Source: Polynucleobacter sp. MWH-HuK1
GTDB taxonomy: Bacteria; Pseudomonadota; Gammaproteobacteria; Burkholderiales; Burkholderiaceae
Assembly (NCBI RefSeq): GCF_018881815.1
Contig: NZ_JACVPP010000001.1
Coordinates: 983,040 to 1,047,039 of the forward strand
Direction: 5' to 3'
Length of the DNA stretch: 64,000 bases
In this document: positions 9,658 through 20,974 of the stretch, piece after piece
How the letters are laid out: the number at the start of each line of letters is the position of its first letter
Position numbering within the stretch: the stretch's first letter is position 1
Notes under the pieces: model-generated
Databases searched by the model: none
Told to the model about the DNA's origin: nothing
Seen by the model: only the letters and a program-made list of their open reading frames with translations
Program-made: the position numbers and the translations under genes

Positions 9658-10338
9658 TTAGCCCCTGTTGGGAAAGATGATTTGCAATAAATCGAGGGGA
9701 TTATTAGCGATGTAATCGGCTCCCCAGGCCTCTGGAGGCTCTTTGCAGCCACAGTAGCCATAAGTGGCAGCGACAGTCTTCATCCCGGCAGCTTTGCCTG
9801 CCAAAACGTCTCTAATATCGTCCCCAATATAAATGGATTTACTTGGATCAATCTTGCTGATTCTGGCTGCATGAAGAATCGGCTCCGGATGCGGCTTCGA
9901 ATAAGGGGTAGTGTCCCCAGAAACAGTGGAAACAGCGCGCTGACGAAGACCCATGAGATCGGTTAGAGGGTTGGTAAAGCGCTCACTTTTGTTGGTTATA
10001 ATTCCCCAGGGTAGGCTGGCGGCATCCATTTGATCAAGTAAATGGTCAATTCCATCAAATAGCTTGCTATGAACCAGCAGAGCTTTTTCGTAATTGCTGA
10101 AAAACTCATCACGGAGTGCAACAAAATCCTCGTGATCTGGACTGATCCCAAAGGCGCCTTCAAGTAAGCCACGAGCTCCAGCTGAGGCATAAGGGCGCAG
10201 AAACTCATAGGGCTTAGGAGTGAGGTTGCGGGCAACTAACAATTTATTGGTTGCAGCAACCAAATCTGGTGCGGTATCCGCTAGCGTGCCATCTAGGTCA
10301 AAAAAGATGCCTTCGTAGGGGCTGAAAAGCTTGCTCAT
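9658..10338 (-). CDS. gph: HAD-family phosphatase, phosphoglycolate phosphatase-like
   Basis: 226 aa; FFDLDGTLADTAPDL, ITNKSERF, IGDDIRDVLAGKAAGMKTVAATYGY. Confidence 0.85.
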   Translation of the reverse strand: MSKLFSPYEGIFFDLDGTLADTAPDLVAATNKLLVARNLTPKPYEFLRPYASAGARGLLEGAFGISPDHEDFVALRDEFFSNYEKALLVHSKLFDGIDHLLDQMDAASLPWGIITNKSERFTNPLTDLMGLRQRAVSTVSGDTTPYSKPHPEPILHAARISKIDPSKSIYIGDDIRDVLAGKAAGMKTVAATYGYCGCKEPPEAWGADYIANNPLDLLQIIFPNRG

Positions 10339-10346
10339 CTATTGAA

Positions 10347-11036
10347 TTACTTTCTAACGGCGATCATGTAGTTCACATCTACGTCATCACCCAGGCTATA
10401 CACCTGCGTCAGTGGGTTGTAGCTCAAACCTTTGATGCCAGCCATCTCCAGTCCCGCATGTCGCGTAAACGCAACCAACTCAGAAGGCTTAATGAATTTG
10501 GCATATTCGTGAGTACCTTTAGGAAGCAATTTAAGAATATATTCGGCGCCAATAATCGCAAATAGGTAGGATTTAGGGCTGCGATTGAGGGTGCTAAAAA
10601 ATAATGTGCCTCCAGGTTTGCAGAGTTTGGCGCAAGCACGGACTACAGAAGCTGGATCAGGGACGTGTTCAAGCATTTCCATGCAGGTCACCACGTCGTA
10701 TTGTTCTGGTTGTTCTTCTGCAAGAGCTTCTGCAGAGATAGGGCGATATGTGAGGTTTGCTCCCACTTCAAGTGCATGTAACTCTGCTACTTTGAGAGCC
10801 TTCTCGGATAAATCAATACCTGTTGTATCTGCACCTGATTGTGAAATGGATTCTGCCAATATGCCGCCACCGCAACCAATATCAACTACCTTTTTGCCAT
10901 TCAGATCAACAAAGGATTTAATCCAATCCAATCGCAAAGGATTGATAGCGTGCAGAGGTTTGAATTCGCTATTAGGATCCCACCAGCGATGGGCTAGGGC
11001 GCTAAATTTGGCGATTTCTGACTGGTCGACGTTCAT
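10347..11036 (-). CDS. ubiG: Bifunctional 2-polyprenyl-6-hydroxyphenol methylase / 3-demethylubiquinol 3-O-methyltransferase
   Basis: 229 aa; [33 protein letters not shown] and [16 protein letters not shown] are UbiG hallmarks. Confidence 0.95.
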   Translation of the reverse strand: MNVDQSEIAKFSALAHRWWDPNSEFKPLHAINPLRLDWIKSFVDLNGKKVVDIGCGGGILAESISQSGADTTGIDLSEKALKVAELHALEVGANLTYRPISAEALAEEQPEQYDVVTCMEMLEHVPDPASVVRACAKLCKPGGTLFFSTLNRSPKSYLFAIIGAEYILKLLPKGTHEYAKFIKPSELVAFTRHAGLEMAGIKGLSYNPLTQVYSLGDDVDVNYMIAVRK

Positions 11037-11089
11037 GGTGATTAGGTATCTGCAAAGCTATTAGAGAAGTTTATGAATATAGCGGAAAT

Positions 11090-11118
11090 AAAAAAGCCCG
11101 CTAGAAGCGGGCTTTTTT
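11090..11118 (-). terminator. Intrinsic terminator downstream of the OmpA-family gene
   Basis: AAAAAAGCCCGC-TAGAA-GCGGGCTTTTTT; perfect stem with T-run on the minus strand. Confidence 0.9.
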
Positions 11119-11132
11119 ACAAGTAAAGTGAA

Positions 11133-11702
11133 TTACTTAGCTGCTGTACCAACAACTTCGATGTCAGTACGGCGGTTCTTAGCGCGGCCTTCAGCAGTTG
11201 CATTTGATGCAACTGGATTGCTCTTACCTTTAGATTCTGTGTAGATGCGGCTACCGTCAACACCCTTGCTTACCAAGTATGTCTTAACAGATTGCGCACG
11301 ACGCTGACCGAGGGCCATGTTGTATGCATCTGTACCAACGCTATCAGTGTTACCAACAGCAATAATTACTTCTAACTTGATCTTGCTCAAGTCACGAGCG
11401 ATCTTGTCCAAAGTAGCTTTGCCTTCTGGTTTCAAGTCAGATTTGTTGAAGTCATAAAGTGTGTCAGCTTGCAAAGTGATTTTGCTTTGGCTTACACCAG
11501 AAGCAGCTGCTTTAGGAGCCAATGCACCGTCACAACCTTTGGCTGCAGTAGCAGGTGTCCAGTTGCTATCACGCCAGCACAATGTGCCATCGCTGTTTTT
11601 CCAATTCAAGCCAGAGCTGTTTTCCCAGTTATCAGATGCAATTGCTGCAGAAGCAGAAACGGTGATAACAGAAGCCAGCAACACTTTTAGGGTTTTGTTC
11701 AT
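11133..11702 (-). CDS. OmpA family outer-membrane protein
   Basis: 189 aa; signal peptide, ALYDFNKSDL-like region and C-terminal IAVGNTDSVGTDAYNMALGQRRAQSVKTYLVSKGVDGSRIYTESKGKSNPVASNATAEGRAKNRRTDIEV. Confidence 0.92.
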   Translation of the reverse strand: MNKTLKVLLASVITVSASAAIASDNWENSSGLNWKNSDGTLCWRDSNWTPATAAKGCDGALAPKAAASGVSQSKITLQADTLYDFNKSDLKPEGKATLDKIARDLSKIKLEVIIAVGNTDSVGTDAYNMALGQRRAQSVKTYLVSKGVDGSRIYTESKGKSNPVASNATAEGRAKNRRTDIEVVGTAAK

Positions 11703-11861
11703 TTTTAGTCCTCAAAAATCTCTTTTTTAATTAAAGTCAAACTTAAATGTAATTCGCCCTACCTTGATGCAAAAACTGCAAAGCGACACATCTCAATTTC
11801 GTACAAACTGACAGAATCTTAGCATAGGGCCTACCTGTCATCAAAATGATATTATTTCTAG

Positions 11862-14570
11862 ATGGAACAAGCCGCTAAAGAAACACTACCAATATCCCTC
11901 GAAGACGAAATGCGGCGGTCCTATTTGGACTACGCAATGAGCGTCATCGTCGGCAGAGCCCTGCCAGACGTGCGTGATGGCCTCAAACCGGTTCACCGCC
12001 GGGTCTTATTTGCGATGTATGAATTAAACAACGATTGGAACCGAGCTTACAAAAAATCTGCCCGTATAGTTGGCGATGTAATCGGTAAATACCACCCGCA
12101 CGGTGATTCTGCGGTGTATGACACGATCGTTCGGATGGCTCAGGACTTCTCCCTGCGCTATATGCTGGTTGACGGGCAGGGTAACTTTGGCTCTGTGGAC
12201 GGCGATAACGCTGCTGCGATGCGGTATACCGAGATCCGCCTCCGCAAGATCGCCCATGAGCTTTTGGCCGATTTGGACAAGGAAACAGTCGATTTTGGGC
12301 CAAATTACGACGGTAGCGAGAAAGAGCCCCTGATTCTGCCTGCCAAAGTGCCTAATTTGCTCATAAATGGCAGTTCTGGCATTGCAGTGGGTATGGCTAC
12401 CAATATTCCTCCTCATAACCTGGATGAGGTGGTTTCAGCCTGTCTGCACGTGCTTCACAACCCAGAATGCACAATTGATGAACTCATTGAGATCATTCCA
12501 GCTCCCGATTTCCCTACTGCCGGCATCATTTATGGCGTTCAAGGGGTTCGCGAGGGCTACCGCACTGGCCGTGGCCGTGTGGTTATGCGTGCAAAGACTC
12601 ACTTCGAAGATTTGGATAAGGGCGCGCGTCAAGCAATCATCGTTGACGAATTGCCATACCAAGTTAATAAAAAGAATTTGCTCGAGCGCATTGCAGAGTT
12701 AGTGAACGAGAAAAAAGTTGAAGGCATTTCTGATTTGCGTGATGAATCAGATAAATCCGGTATGCGAGTTGTAATTGAGCTCAAGCGCGGCGAAGTGCCT
12801 GAAGTCGTTCTTAATAATTTGTATAAGAGTACTCAGCTACAAGATAACTTTGGTATGAACATGGTGGCATTGGTAGACAACCAACCACGCTTGTTGAATT
12901 TGAAGCAAATGCTGGAGTACTTCTTGCAGCATCGTCGTGAAGTGGTTACACGCCGTACGATTTTTGAATTACGTAAAGCGCGCGATCGTGGTCACGTCTT
13001 GGAAGGTTTAGCGGTTGCATTAGCAAACATCGACGAGTTCATCGCGATTATTAAAGCTGCTGCGAACCCGGTGATTGCTAAACAAGAGTTAATGGGTAAA
13101 GCATGGGATTCATCGATGGTACGCGAGATGCTAGCGCGTGCTGAGACCGATACCCCAGGAGGCCGAAACGCTTATCGCCCAGAGGGATTGTTGCCTGAGT
13201 ACGGTATGCAAACTACTGGCTTGTATCGTTTATCAGATAGTCAAGCGCAAGAAATTTTGCAGATGCGTTTGCAACGTTTGACTGGTCTTGAGCAAGACAA
13301 GATTGTTAACGAATACAAAGAAGTCATGGCGGAGATTTCTGACTTACTCGATTTGTTAGCGAAGCCAGAGCGTGTAACTCAAGTGATTGAAACTGAATTA
13401 AAAGAAGTTCAATCTGAATTTGGTATTGCTGGTGGCGATACAGGTCGTCGTTCATTTATTGAAATGAATGCAACCGAACTCTTCACTGAAGATTTAATTA
13501 CGCCGCAAGATTTGGTGGTGACACTCTCAAATACTGGTTATATGAAGAGTCAGCCGCTGAGTGAATACCGTGCGCAAAAACGTGGTGGACGCGGTAAGCA
13601 AGCTGCTGCCACTAAAAACGAAGATTGGATCGAAACACTCTTCGTAGCGAATACGCACGATACGATCTTGTGCTTCTCTGATCGTGGTCGCATGTATTGG
13701 CTAAAGGTCTGGGAAGTTCCACAAGGAAGTCGTGCCTCCCGCGGCAAGCCTATCGTCAATATGTTCCCGCTGATTGAAGGCGAGAAGATTACGGTGATTT
13801 TACCAATTAAGGGTTACCAAGACGATCAGTATGTATTCATGGCTACTAGCTTGGGTACTGTGAAGAAGACGCGTTTGTCTGATTTCTCTAACCCACGTAA
13901 GGCCGGCATTATTGCTGTCGACTTGAATGAAAACGACTTCTTGGTTGGCGCTGCCATTACAGACGGTCAACATGATGTAATGTTGTTCTCTGACGCTGGT
14001 AAGGCAGTGCGCTTTGATGAGAACGATGTTCGCCCAATGGGCCGTACCGCACGCGGTGTACGCGGTATGAATTTAGGCGAAGGTCATCAAGTGATTGCGA
14101 TGTTAGTCGCTCCAGCTGAGGCTGCGGAAGGTGTTGAAGCAACTGTTGTTGATGTAAACGGCATTGCGATTCCAAGTAGCGTATTGACTGCTACAGAGAA
14201 TGGTTATGGCAAACGCACGCCGATCGCTGAATATACCCGTCATGGTCGCGGTACTAAAGGCATGATTGCTATTCAGACTTCAGAGCGTAACGGTAAGGTT
14301 GTAGCAGCCGCACTGGTTTCTCCAGAAGATCAAATCATGTTGATCACTACTGGCGGTGTCTTGGTGCGCACACGTGTTTCTGAAATCCGTGAGATGGGTC
14401 GCGCTACTCAAGGCGTAACTTTGATTAACGTGGATGAAGGTACTCGTTTGTCTGGCTTACAACGTATTGCTGAAAGCGACTCAGATGATGACGCTGACGA
14501 TGCAGAAGAAGGCGATATCAGTGCGGACCCAGCAGCTGACAATGCTGACGACACGGCAGGTGACGCTTAA
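11862..14570 (+). CDS. gyrA: DNA gyrase subunit A
   Basis: 902 aa; [72 protein letters not shown], GyrA box [10 protein letters not shown]; acidic C-tail. Confidence 0.98.
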   Translation: MEQAAKETLPISLEDEMRRSYLDYAMSVIVGRALPDVRDGLKPVHRRVLFAMYELNNDWNRAYKKSARIVGDVIGKYHPHGDSAVYDTIVRMAQDFSLRYMLVDGQGNFGSVDGDNAAAMRYTEIRLRKIAHELLADLDKETVDFGPNYDGSEKEPLILPAKVPNLLINGSSGIAVGMATNIPPHNLDEVVSACLHVLHNPECTIDELIEIIPAPDFPTAGIIYGVQGVREGYRTGRGRVVMRAKTHFEDLDKGARQAIIVDELPYQVNKKNLLERIAELVNEKKVEGISDLRDESDKSGMRVVIELKRGEVPEVVLNNLYKSTQLQDNFGMNMVALVDNQPRLLNLKQMLEYFLQHRREVVTRRTIFELRKARDRGHVLEGLAVALANIDEFIAIIKAAANPVIAKQELMGKAWDSSMVREMLARAETDTPGGRNAYRPEGLLPEYGMQTTGLYRLSDSQAQEILQMRLQRLTGLEQDKIVNEYKEVMAEISDLLDLLAKPERVTQVIETELKEVQSEFGIAGGDTGRRSFIEMNATELFTEDLITPQDLVVTLSNTGYMKSQPLSEYRAQKRGGRGKQAAATKNEDWIETLFVANTHDTILCFSDRGRMYWLKVWEVPQGSRASRGKPIVNMFPLIEGEKITVILPIKGYQDDQYVFMATSLGTVKKTRLSDFSNPRKAGIIAVDLNENDFLVGAAITDGQHDVMLFSDAGKAVRFDENDVRPMGRTARGVRGMNLGEGHQVIAMLVAPAEAAEGVEATVVDVNGIAIPSSVLTATENGYGKRTPIAEYTRHGRGTKGMIAIQTSERNGKVVAAALVSPEDQIMLITTGGVLVRTRVSEIREMGRATQGVTLINVDEGTRLSGLQRIAESDSDDDADDAEEGDISADPAADNADDTAGDA

Positions 14571-14579
14571 GCGTCACCT
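14558..14579. terminator. 22-bp perfect palindrome spanning the gyrA stop codon
   Basis: AGGTGACGC-TTAA-GCGTCACCT with the gyrA TAA in the loop; followed by a short T stretch only. Confidence 0.5.
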
Positions 14580-14596
14580 TTAGACTAGACCACATC

Positions 14597-15694
14597 ATGA
14601 CTTTTGACCGCCGCATTTTTAATTTCGCTGCGGGGCCTGCTACTTTGCCTGAAGAGGTATTGAAGCAGGCTGCCGATGAAATGCTGAACTGGCGTGGACT
14701 TGGAACGAGTGTGATGGAAATTAGCCATCGCAGTAAAGAGTTCATGGAGGTCTATGAAGAAGTCATTCAGGACCTTCGTGCGCTCATGAATATTCCAGAT
14801 TCATATGAGATCTTGCTCTTGCAAGGGGGTGGTCTTGGTCAAAATGCAGCGATTCCAATGAATCTTATGCCGTTGGCTAAGAATGGCCCTAAGGCCGATT
14901 TCTTGGTAACGGGTATTTGGTCAGAAAAATCATATAAAGAAGCGCAAAAATATGGCATAGCAAATTTAGCTGCGTCCTCTGCTGCCGAAAAATTTAACAC
15001 GATTCCTGCTAGATCTACTTGGCAATTATCAAGTGATGCTGCTTACGTGCATTACTGCGCGAATGAAACTATTGGCGGCGTAGAGTTTCCAGATGTGCCA
15101 GATGTCGGCGACATGCTATTGGTTGCTGATATCTCTAGCAACATTCTGTCAAAAGAGATGGATGTGAATAAATGCGCCGTTTGGTTTGGTGGGGCGCAAA
15201 AAAATATTGGCCCCTCTGGTGTGACGATTGTGATTGTGCGCAAAGATTTAATTGGTCACAGCATGGGCATCACACCAACAATTTGGGATTGGGCAGTGCA
15301 AGCCAATACTCAGTCCATGATTAATACTCCGCCTACTTTCTCCATCTATATGGCTGGCTTGGGCTTTAAGTGGTTGCTCAAGCAAGGCGGCGTTAAGGTA
15401 ATTGAAAAACGCAATCAAGAAAAAGCAGAGTTGCTCTATAACTTCTTAGATCAAAGTAGTCTCTATGAAAATCGTGTCTCAAAAGAATATCGCTCACGCA
15501 TGAACGTGACTTTCTTCTTAAAAGATGAGAGTCTGAACGCAGAGTTTTTGGCCCAATCAAATTCGGCTGGTTTAGTTGCCCTGCGTGGTCATAAAGCCGC
15601 GGGCGGCATGCGTGCAAGCATCTATAACGCTATGCCAATTGAAGGTGTAAAAGCCTTGGTGGAATTTATGAGCGACTTTGAAAGGCGGGCTTAA
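14597..15694 (+). CDS. serC: Phosphoserine aminotransferase
   Basis: 365 aa; NFAAGPATLPEEVLKQAADEMLNW..GTSVMEISHRSKEF and AQKNIGPSG. Confidence 0.97.
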   Translation: MTFDRRIFNFAAGPATLPEEVLKQAADEMLNWRGLGTSVMEISHRSKEFMEVYEEVIQDLRALMNIPDSYEILLLQGGGLGQNAAIPMNLMPLAKNGPKADFLVTGIWSEKSYKEAQKYGIANLAASSAAEKFNTIPARSTWQLSSDAAYVHYCANETIGGVEFPDVPDVGDMLLVADISSNILSKEMDVNKCAVWFGGAQKNIGPSGVTIVIVRKDLIGHSMGITPTIWDWAVQANTQSMINTPPTFSIYMAGLGFKWLLKQGGVKVIEKRNQEKAELLYNFLDQSSLYENRVSKEYRSRMNVTFFLKDESLNAEFLAQSNSAGLVALRGHKAAGGMRASIYNAMPIEGVKALVEFMSDFERRA

Positions 15695-16773
15695 TGAGTA
15701 CGGAAGAACAGCGCCTAGCGCCTATTCGCGACAAAATTGATTCCTTAGATGCGCAGATTTTAGATTTGTTGACTCAGCGCGCAAAAGCAGCGCAAGAGGT
15801 TGGTCATATCAAGGGTGATTTCTTATCACCTGTTTTTCGTCCTGAGCGTGAGCGCCAAGTAGTAGCGCGCTTACAAGAAATTAATAAAGGTCCCTTGCTC
15901 CCGGATGGCATTGCTGCTATTTGGCGTGAGGTGATGTCAGCTTGTAGAGCTTTAGAGGCTCGTCAAACCATTGCTTACCTTGGTCCAGTCGGAACATTTT
16001 CTGAACAAGCTGCGCAAACCTATTTTGGTCACTCCATTGCTGGCTTGCCTTGTGCAAGCTTAGATGAAGTATTTAAGTCGGTAGAGAAGGGCGCAGCGCA
16101 ATTTGGTGTTGTGCCTGTAGAAAACTCCAGTGAAGGTGCGATTTCTCGCACATTAGATTTATTGCTCGACTCCTCAATGCGCATTAGTGGAGAAGTTGTT
16201 TTGCCAATTCGTCATCATCTTTTAACGAAGAGCGGCAATTTAGATGGCGTCACAACAGTGTGTGCGCATGCTCAGGCTTTGGCTCAATGCCAGCAGTGGT
16301 TAAGTGTTCATGCTCCACAACTTAAGCGTCAAGCTGTAAGTAGCAATGCCGAGGCAGCACGTATGGCGGCTGCGGATCCAGCCTTAGCTGCCATTGCAGG
16401 TGATCCTGCACAAGAAGCGTATGGTCTTCAGGCTGTGGCTGCGCAAATTCAGGATGATCCCCATAACCGTACCCGTTTTGTTGTGGTTGGCAACTATGCA
16501 TGTTCACCTACCGGCAAAGATCAAACCTCTTTAGTGCTATCAGTTGATAACCAGCCGGGCGCTGTACATCGCTTGTTAGCGCCCTTGGCTAAACATGGCG
16601 TGTCCATGAATCGCTTTGAATCGCGTCCTGCTCGCAAAGGTACTTGGGAATATCACTTCTACATTGATATTGCTGGCCATGCAGATGATGACAAAGTAGT
16701 GAAGGCGCTGGAAGAGTTGAAGGGTGTTGCTGCTTTTTATAAGAACCTAGGATCTTATCCGCACTCTGCCTGA
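15694..16773 (+). CDS. pheA: Bifunctional chorismate mutase / prephenate dehydratase
   Basis: 359 aa; chorismate mutase helix region (RDKIDSLDAQILDLLTQRAKAAQEVG), YLGPVGTFSEQAA, C-terminal ACT domain (NRFESRPARKGTWEYHFYIDIAGH). Confidence 0.97.
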   Translation: MSTEEQRLAPIRDKIDSLDAQILDLLTQRAKAAQEVGHIKGDFLSPVFRPERERQVVARLQEINKGPLLPDGIAAIWREVMSACRALEARQTIAYLGPVGTFSEQAAQTYFGHSIAGLPCASLDEVFKSVEKGAAQFGVVPVENSSEGAISRTLDLLLDSSMRISGEVVLPIRHHLLTKSGNLDGVTTVCAHAQALAQCQQWLSVHAPQLKRQAVSSNAEAARMAAADPALAAIAGDPAQEAYGLQAVAAQIQDDPHNRTRFVVVGNYACSPTGKDQTSLVLSVDNQPGAVHRLLAPLAKHGVSMNRFESRPARKGTWEYHFYIDIAGHADDDKVVKALEELKGVAAFYKNLGSYPHSA

Positions 16774-16800
16774 TCAATTTAAACTCTGAGTAAAACTCGA

Positions 16801-17931
16801 ATGACATCCAAGATTGGTTTAAAACATATTCATGCGATTGCCCCTTACGTTGGCGGGCGTCCTATCAGTGAGGTTGCGCGCGAATATGGCTTGGATGAAA
16901 ACAAGATTGTGAAGTTGGCTTCCAATGAGAATCCATTGGGTATGCCTAAATCAGCACAAGATGCCATGCTTAAAGCAGCAAGCGATTTAGGGCGTTATCC
17001 AGATTCCAATGGCTTTGACTTAAAGAATGTCCTTGCTGCGCGCCTAGGTGTTCCAACAGATTGGATTACCTTAGGCAATGGCAGTAACGATATTTTGGAA
17101 TTAGCTGCGCGTGCAGTAGCGCAAGCAGGTGATGAGGTGATTTTCTCTAAACATGCTTTTGCTGTTTACCCTCTGGCCACTCAAGCTGTTGGCGCAAACG
17201 CCGTTGAAGTTGCAGCTACTGCTTTGTATGGGCATGATTTGCAGGCGATGTTGGCGGCCATTAAGTCATCTGGTGATAAAGCAAAACTTGTTTTTGTAGC
17301 TAATCCCAATAATCCTACAGGCAGTTATTTGCCTGCCAAGGAGATTGAAGACTTTTTAGAAGCAGTGCCATCTAATGTAGTGGTGGTGCTTGATGAGGCT
17401 TATAACGAGTACCTCGGTCCAGAGCAGCGCTACGATGCGATTGCTTGGGTAAAGCGTTTCCCAAATATGATTTTGTCTCGCAGTTTTTCAAAAGCCTATG
17501 GTTTGGCTGGCTTGAGGATTGGTTATGGGGTTGCTCAACCGCATTTAACTGATCTGCTAAACCGCATTCGTCAACCATTTAATGTTAATAGCTTGGCACA
17601 AGCTGCAGCAATTGCTGCTTTTCAGGATAAAGAATTCTTGCAACAAGGCTTTGAGCTAAACCGCGCAGGCTATATTCAACTGACAAATGCTTTTGATGAG
17701 CTGGGTTTGAAGTATTTGCCATCCGCCGGAAACTTTGTTCTGGTGAAGGTGGGTGATGATGATCAAGCAGGCGCACGCATCAATTTAGCCTTACTCAAGC
17801 GTGGCATCATTGTTCGCCCTGTTGGCAACTATGGATTGCCACAGTGGTTAAGAATCTCGATTGGATTGCCTGAAGAGAATGCCGCTTTCATTGCAGCCCT
17901 AAAAGAAATAATTTCAGAAACACTTTCCTAA
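16801..17931 (+). CDS. hisC: Histidinol-phosphate / aromatic aminotransferase
   Basis: 376 aa; KLASNENPLGMPKSA, NPNNPTGSYL, DEAYNEYLG, SRSFSKAYGLAGLRIGYG. Confidence 0.93.
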   Translation: MTSKIGLKHIHAIAPYVGGRPISEVAREYGLDENKIVKLASNENPLGMPKSAQDAMLKAASDLGRYPDSNGFDLKNVLAARLGVPTDWITLGNGSNDILELAARAVAQAGDEVIFSKHAFAVYPLATQAVGANAVEVAATALYGHDLQAMLAAIKSSGDKAKLVFVANPNNPTGSYLPAKEIEDFLEAVPSNVVVVLDEAYNEYLGPEQRYDAIAWVKRFPNMILSRSFSKAYGLAGLRIGYGVAQPHLTDLLNRIRQPFNVNSLAQAAAIAAFQDKEFLQQGFELNRAGYIQLTNAFDELGLKYLPSAGNFVLVKVGDDDQAGARINLALLKRGIIVRPVGNYGLPQWLRISIGLPEENAAFIAALKEIISETLS

Positions 17932-18812
17932 TGACCATCATTAATCCAGCAAGTAATTACGGCACTGTCACTATTGTTGGTGTTGGTTTAATTGGCGCCT
18001 CATTAGGCTTGGCTCTAAAAAAGGCGGGTGTTGTTACTAAAGTTTTAGGCGTTGGCCGCAGTAAAGAAAACTTAGATCAAGCACAAAAGATGGGCGCGAT
18101 TGATGGTGTGGTGGATTTGGTTGAAGCCGCCAAGCAATCGGATGTGATTGTGCTTTGTGTGCCAGTAGCACAAATGCGTAGTGCCTTTGAGGTGCTTGAG
18201 CCACATCTTGAACCACGCACGATGATTACCGATGGTGGTAGCACCAAAGGCGATGTGATTTTGGCTGCCAAAGAAGTGTTGGGTAAAAAGGCGTGCCAAT
18301 TTGTGCCGGCACACCCGATCGCTGGCGGAGCTCAGCATGGGGCAGCAGCTGCGAAGGCTGATTTATTTCAGGGCAAGCAAACCATTATTTGCCCGCTACA
18401 AGAAAACTCTCCTGAAGATACGGCTTTAATTACTGGATTTTGGGAGTCTGTTGGCTCCGAGGTTAAAAAGATAGGCGTTGTGCAGCACGATGCGATTTAC
18501 GCGGCTGTGTCTCACCTCCCGCATATTCTGTCTTATGCGTTGATGGCTAGCGTTGTGAACTCTGAAGATGCCGATCAAAAGTTAAGTCATGTTGGCGCTG
18601 GGTTTAAAGACTTCACACGCATTGCTGCGTCAAGCCCAGAAATGTGGCGTGATATTTGCCTTGGCAATCGCACGGCGATTTTGAAAGAGCTTGATCAGTA
18701 CTTGTTGATCGTCAATCACATGCGCAAACTCATTGCTGAAAATGATGGCCCTGGTTTAGAGAAGTTATTCAACAGGGCGAGCAAAGCACGCCAAGAAATG
18801 GACGCACTTTAA
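17931..18812 (+). CDS. tyrA: Prephenate dehydrogenase (TyrA family)
   Basis: 293 aa; [53 protein letters not shown]. Confidence 0.93.
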   Translation: MTIINPASNYGTVTIVGVGLIGASLGLALKKAGVVTKVLGVGRSKENLDQAQKMGAIDGVVDLVEAAKQSDVIVLCVPVAQMRSAFEVLEPHLEPRTMITDGGSTKGDVILAAKEVLGKKACQFVPAHPIAGGAQHGAAAAKADLFQGKQTIICPLQENSPEDTALITGFWESVGSEVKKIGVVQHDAIYAAVSHLPHILSYALMASVVNSEDADQKLSHVGAGFKDFTRIAASSPEMWRDICLGNRTAILKELDQYLLIVNHMRKLIAENDGPGLEKLFNRASKARQEMDAL

Positions 18813-20140
18813 TGAGTGGTTTGCCAGATATTACTATTGGGCCATTTAAACGAGCGCAAGGCTCGATCGTGTTACCGGGCTCAAAGAGCATCTCAAATAG
18901 GGCGCTCTTGTTAGCTGCTCTCTCATCCGGAACTACCACGCTTAAAAATTTATTAGATGCAGATGACACGCAGGTGATGCGTAATGCCTTGCGCCAGCTC
19001 GGCCTCTCTGTGATCGATCAAGAGAATAAGGTTTGTGTAGTTGAGGGTTGCGGCGGTCAGTTTCCTGTGCGTGAAGCAGATCTTTTTATGGGCAATGCTG
19101 GCACTGCAATACGCCCACTGACTGCTGCTTTAGCAATGCAAGGCGGTAACTACCGTTTATCAGGTGTTGCACGTATGCATGAGAGGCCGATTCGCGATTT
19201 GGTGGATGGCTTGCGCCAAGTAGGCGCAAAGATCGAATACGAATTACAAGAAGGTTATCCGCCGATTCGGATATCTGCGGCAAATATTCAGATTAAAGAT
19301 ATTGTCAAGGTGCGTGGCGATGTATCGAGTCAATTCTTGACCGCATTGCTAATGGCTTTGCCCTTAGTGGCAACAGATCCAGTACGAATTGAAGTAATTG
19401 GCGAACTTATTTCTCGCCCTTATATTGATATCACTTTGAAGTTGATGGCGCGCTTCGGTGTAAATGTTGCTTGCCCTGATATGCAATCTTTTGTTATTCC
19501 GGCAAAAACTTCAGAAGCTGTCTATAAGAGTCTGGGTCAGCTATCCGTTGAGGGTGATGCCTCGTCTGCTTCCTACTTCTTAGCCCTGGGCGCTATTGGT
19601 GGTGGACCCGTAAAGGTCTTGGGCGTTGGCAAGGACAGTATCCAGGGTGACGTGGCTTTTGCTGATGCACTCGCTTTAATGGGTGCAAACATTAATGCAG
19701 GTGAAGATTGGATTGAGGTTACTGGTGTGAAAAATGCCAACGGCAAACTCAATGGCATCACGATTGATTGCACGGAAATCCCGGATGCAGCAATGACGCT
19801 TGCAGTTGCTGCATTGTTTGCCGAAGGCCCAACACGTTTAAACAGTATTGCTAGTTGGCGTGTTAAAGAAACCGATCGTATTGCGGCGATGGCAAAAGAA
19901 TTGAAAAAAGTTGGCGCCATTGTTGAAGAGGGTGCGGACTACATTGTTGTGCAAGCACCGCCCTCACAAAGTGATTGGAAGTCACCAGCCGAAGGTATTG
20001 ATACTTATGATGACCATCGTATGGCAATGTGTTTCTCGTTAGCTGCGTTTGGTCCGAACGCCCTCAAGATCAACGATCCCAATTGTGTAGCAAAAACTTT
20101 CCCGACTTATTTCGCTGAGTTTGCAAAGGTAGTGGGCTAA
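18812..20140 (+). CDS. aroA: 3-phosphoshikimate 1-carboxyvinyltransferase (EPSP synthase)
   Basis: 442 aa; [61 protein letters not shown]. Confidence 0.97.
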   Translation: MSGLPDITIGPFKRAQGSIVLPGSKSISNRALLLAALSSGTTTLKNLLDADDTQVMRNALRQLGLSVIDQENKVCVVEGCGGQFPVREADLFMGNAGTAIRPLTAALAMQGGNYRLSGVARMHERPIRDLVDGLRQVGAKIEYELQEGYPPIRISAANIQIKDIVKVRGDVSSQFLTALLMALPLVATDPVRIEVIGELISRPYIDITLKLMARFGVNVACPDMQSFVIPAKTSEAVYKSLGQLSVEGDASSASYFLALGAIGGGPVKVLGVGKDSIQGDVAFADALALMGANINAGEDWIEVTGVKNANGKLNGITIDCTEIPDAAMTLAVAALFAEGPTRLNSIASWRVKETDRIAAMAKELKKVGAIVEEGADYIVVQAPPSQSDWKSPAEGIDTYDDHRMAMCFSLAAFGPNALKINDPNCVAKTFPTYFAEFAKVVG

Positions 20141-20166
20141 TTCACTCTCATTACTATCCACTTTTT

Positions 20167-20829
20167 ATGAATTTTCCACCAGTCATCGCTATTGATGGAC
20201 CCACGGCCTCAGGAAAAGGTACGGTAGCCTCCTTGGTGGCGGAAAAGTTGGGATTTCATTATTTGGATAGTGGTGCTCTTTACCGTTTGGTTGCCCTTGC
20301 CAGCGAAAAACGGGGAATTGATGTCAAAAATGGCTCAGAATTAGGTCTTTTAGTCCATAAGTTATTGATTTCATTCAAAAATAATCAGATTTTTCTCAAT
20401 GGCGAGGATGTGTCTGAGGCTATTCGCACAGAAACTATCGGTTTAAGAGCCTCTGCGTTGGCAGTTCATCCAGAGGTCAGGGCTGCTTTAGTGGGTCTAC
20501 AACGCAGTTTCCGTCAATCCCCGGGCTTGGTGGCCGATGGCAGGGATATGGCGAGCGTCATATTCCCAGAAGCAGTTTTGAAAGTTTTCTTGACTGCAAC
20601 AGCTGCAGCCAGAGCCGAGCGGCGCTATAAGCAATTGATAGCTAAGGGAATTTCTGCTAAACTTGAGGACTTGCTGCAAGATTTACAAGAGCGCGATGCC
20701 AGAGACAGTAGTCGAGGTGCGGCACCCTTGTTAGTTGCAGATGGTGCAAAAGTGCTTGAAACCTCAGATTTATCGATAGATCAAGCAGTTATGGCGGTTT
20801 TGGATTGGTATCAATCTGCGGTCGCCTAG
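20167..20829 (+). CDS. cmk: Cytidylate kinase
   Basis: 220 aa; [50 protein letters not shown]. Confidence 0.96.
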   Translation: MNFPPVIAIDGPTASGKGTVASLVAEKLGFHYLDSGALYRLVALASEKRGIDVKNGSELGLLVHKLLISFKNNQIFLNGEDVSEAIRTETIGLRASALAVHPEVRAALVGLQRSFRQSPGLVADGRDMASVIFPEAVLKVFLTATAAARAERRYKQLIAKGISAKLEDLLQDLQERDARDSSRGAAPLLVADGAKVLETSDLSIDQAVMAVLDWYQSAVA

Positions 20830-20939
20830 TTTTTGTAAGTAGTTGTAGTGAGCTGTAAGTAGTAGTTTTGGCGTCTTAAGAAACCCCACAACGCGACCTT
20901 TTTCATTAGCGTGTTTCTTTGAGACTTTTTTAACCTAAC

Positions 20940-20958
20940 CCGTCAGGCCTTCTGGCGG
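20940..20958 (+). promoter_or_regulatory. Hairpin in the rpsA translation-initiation region
   Basis: CCGTCAG-GCCTT-CTGGCGG (7 bp, one G-U), ending 16 nt before the rpsA ATG; no clear purine-rich SD between hairpin and ATG (TACAAAGTGAATACACATG). Confidence 0.5.
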
Positions 20959-20974
20959 TACAAAGTGAATACAC

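Noticed and set aside
10585-11064. 159-aa plus-strand ORF
   Set aside because: Fully antisense to ubiG, which has unambiguous family motifs; no protein-like domain in the ORF.
12024-12416. 130-aa minus-strand ORF
   Set aside because: Antisense to the conserved gyrA N-terminal region; product has no coherent motifs.
20845-20880. Short direct repeat TGTAAGTAGT (two copies) upstream of rpsA
   Set aside because: Only two 10-bp copies with no further periodicity; likely chance.
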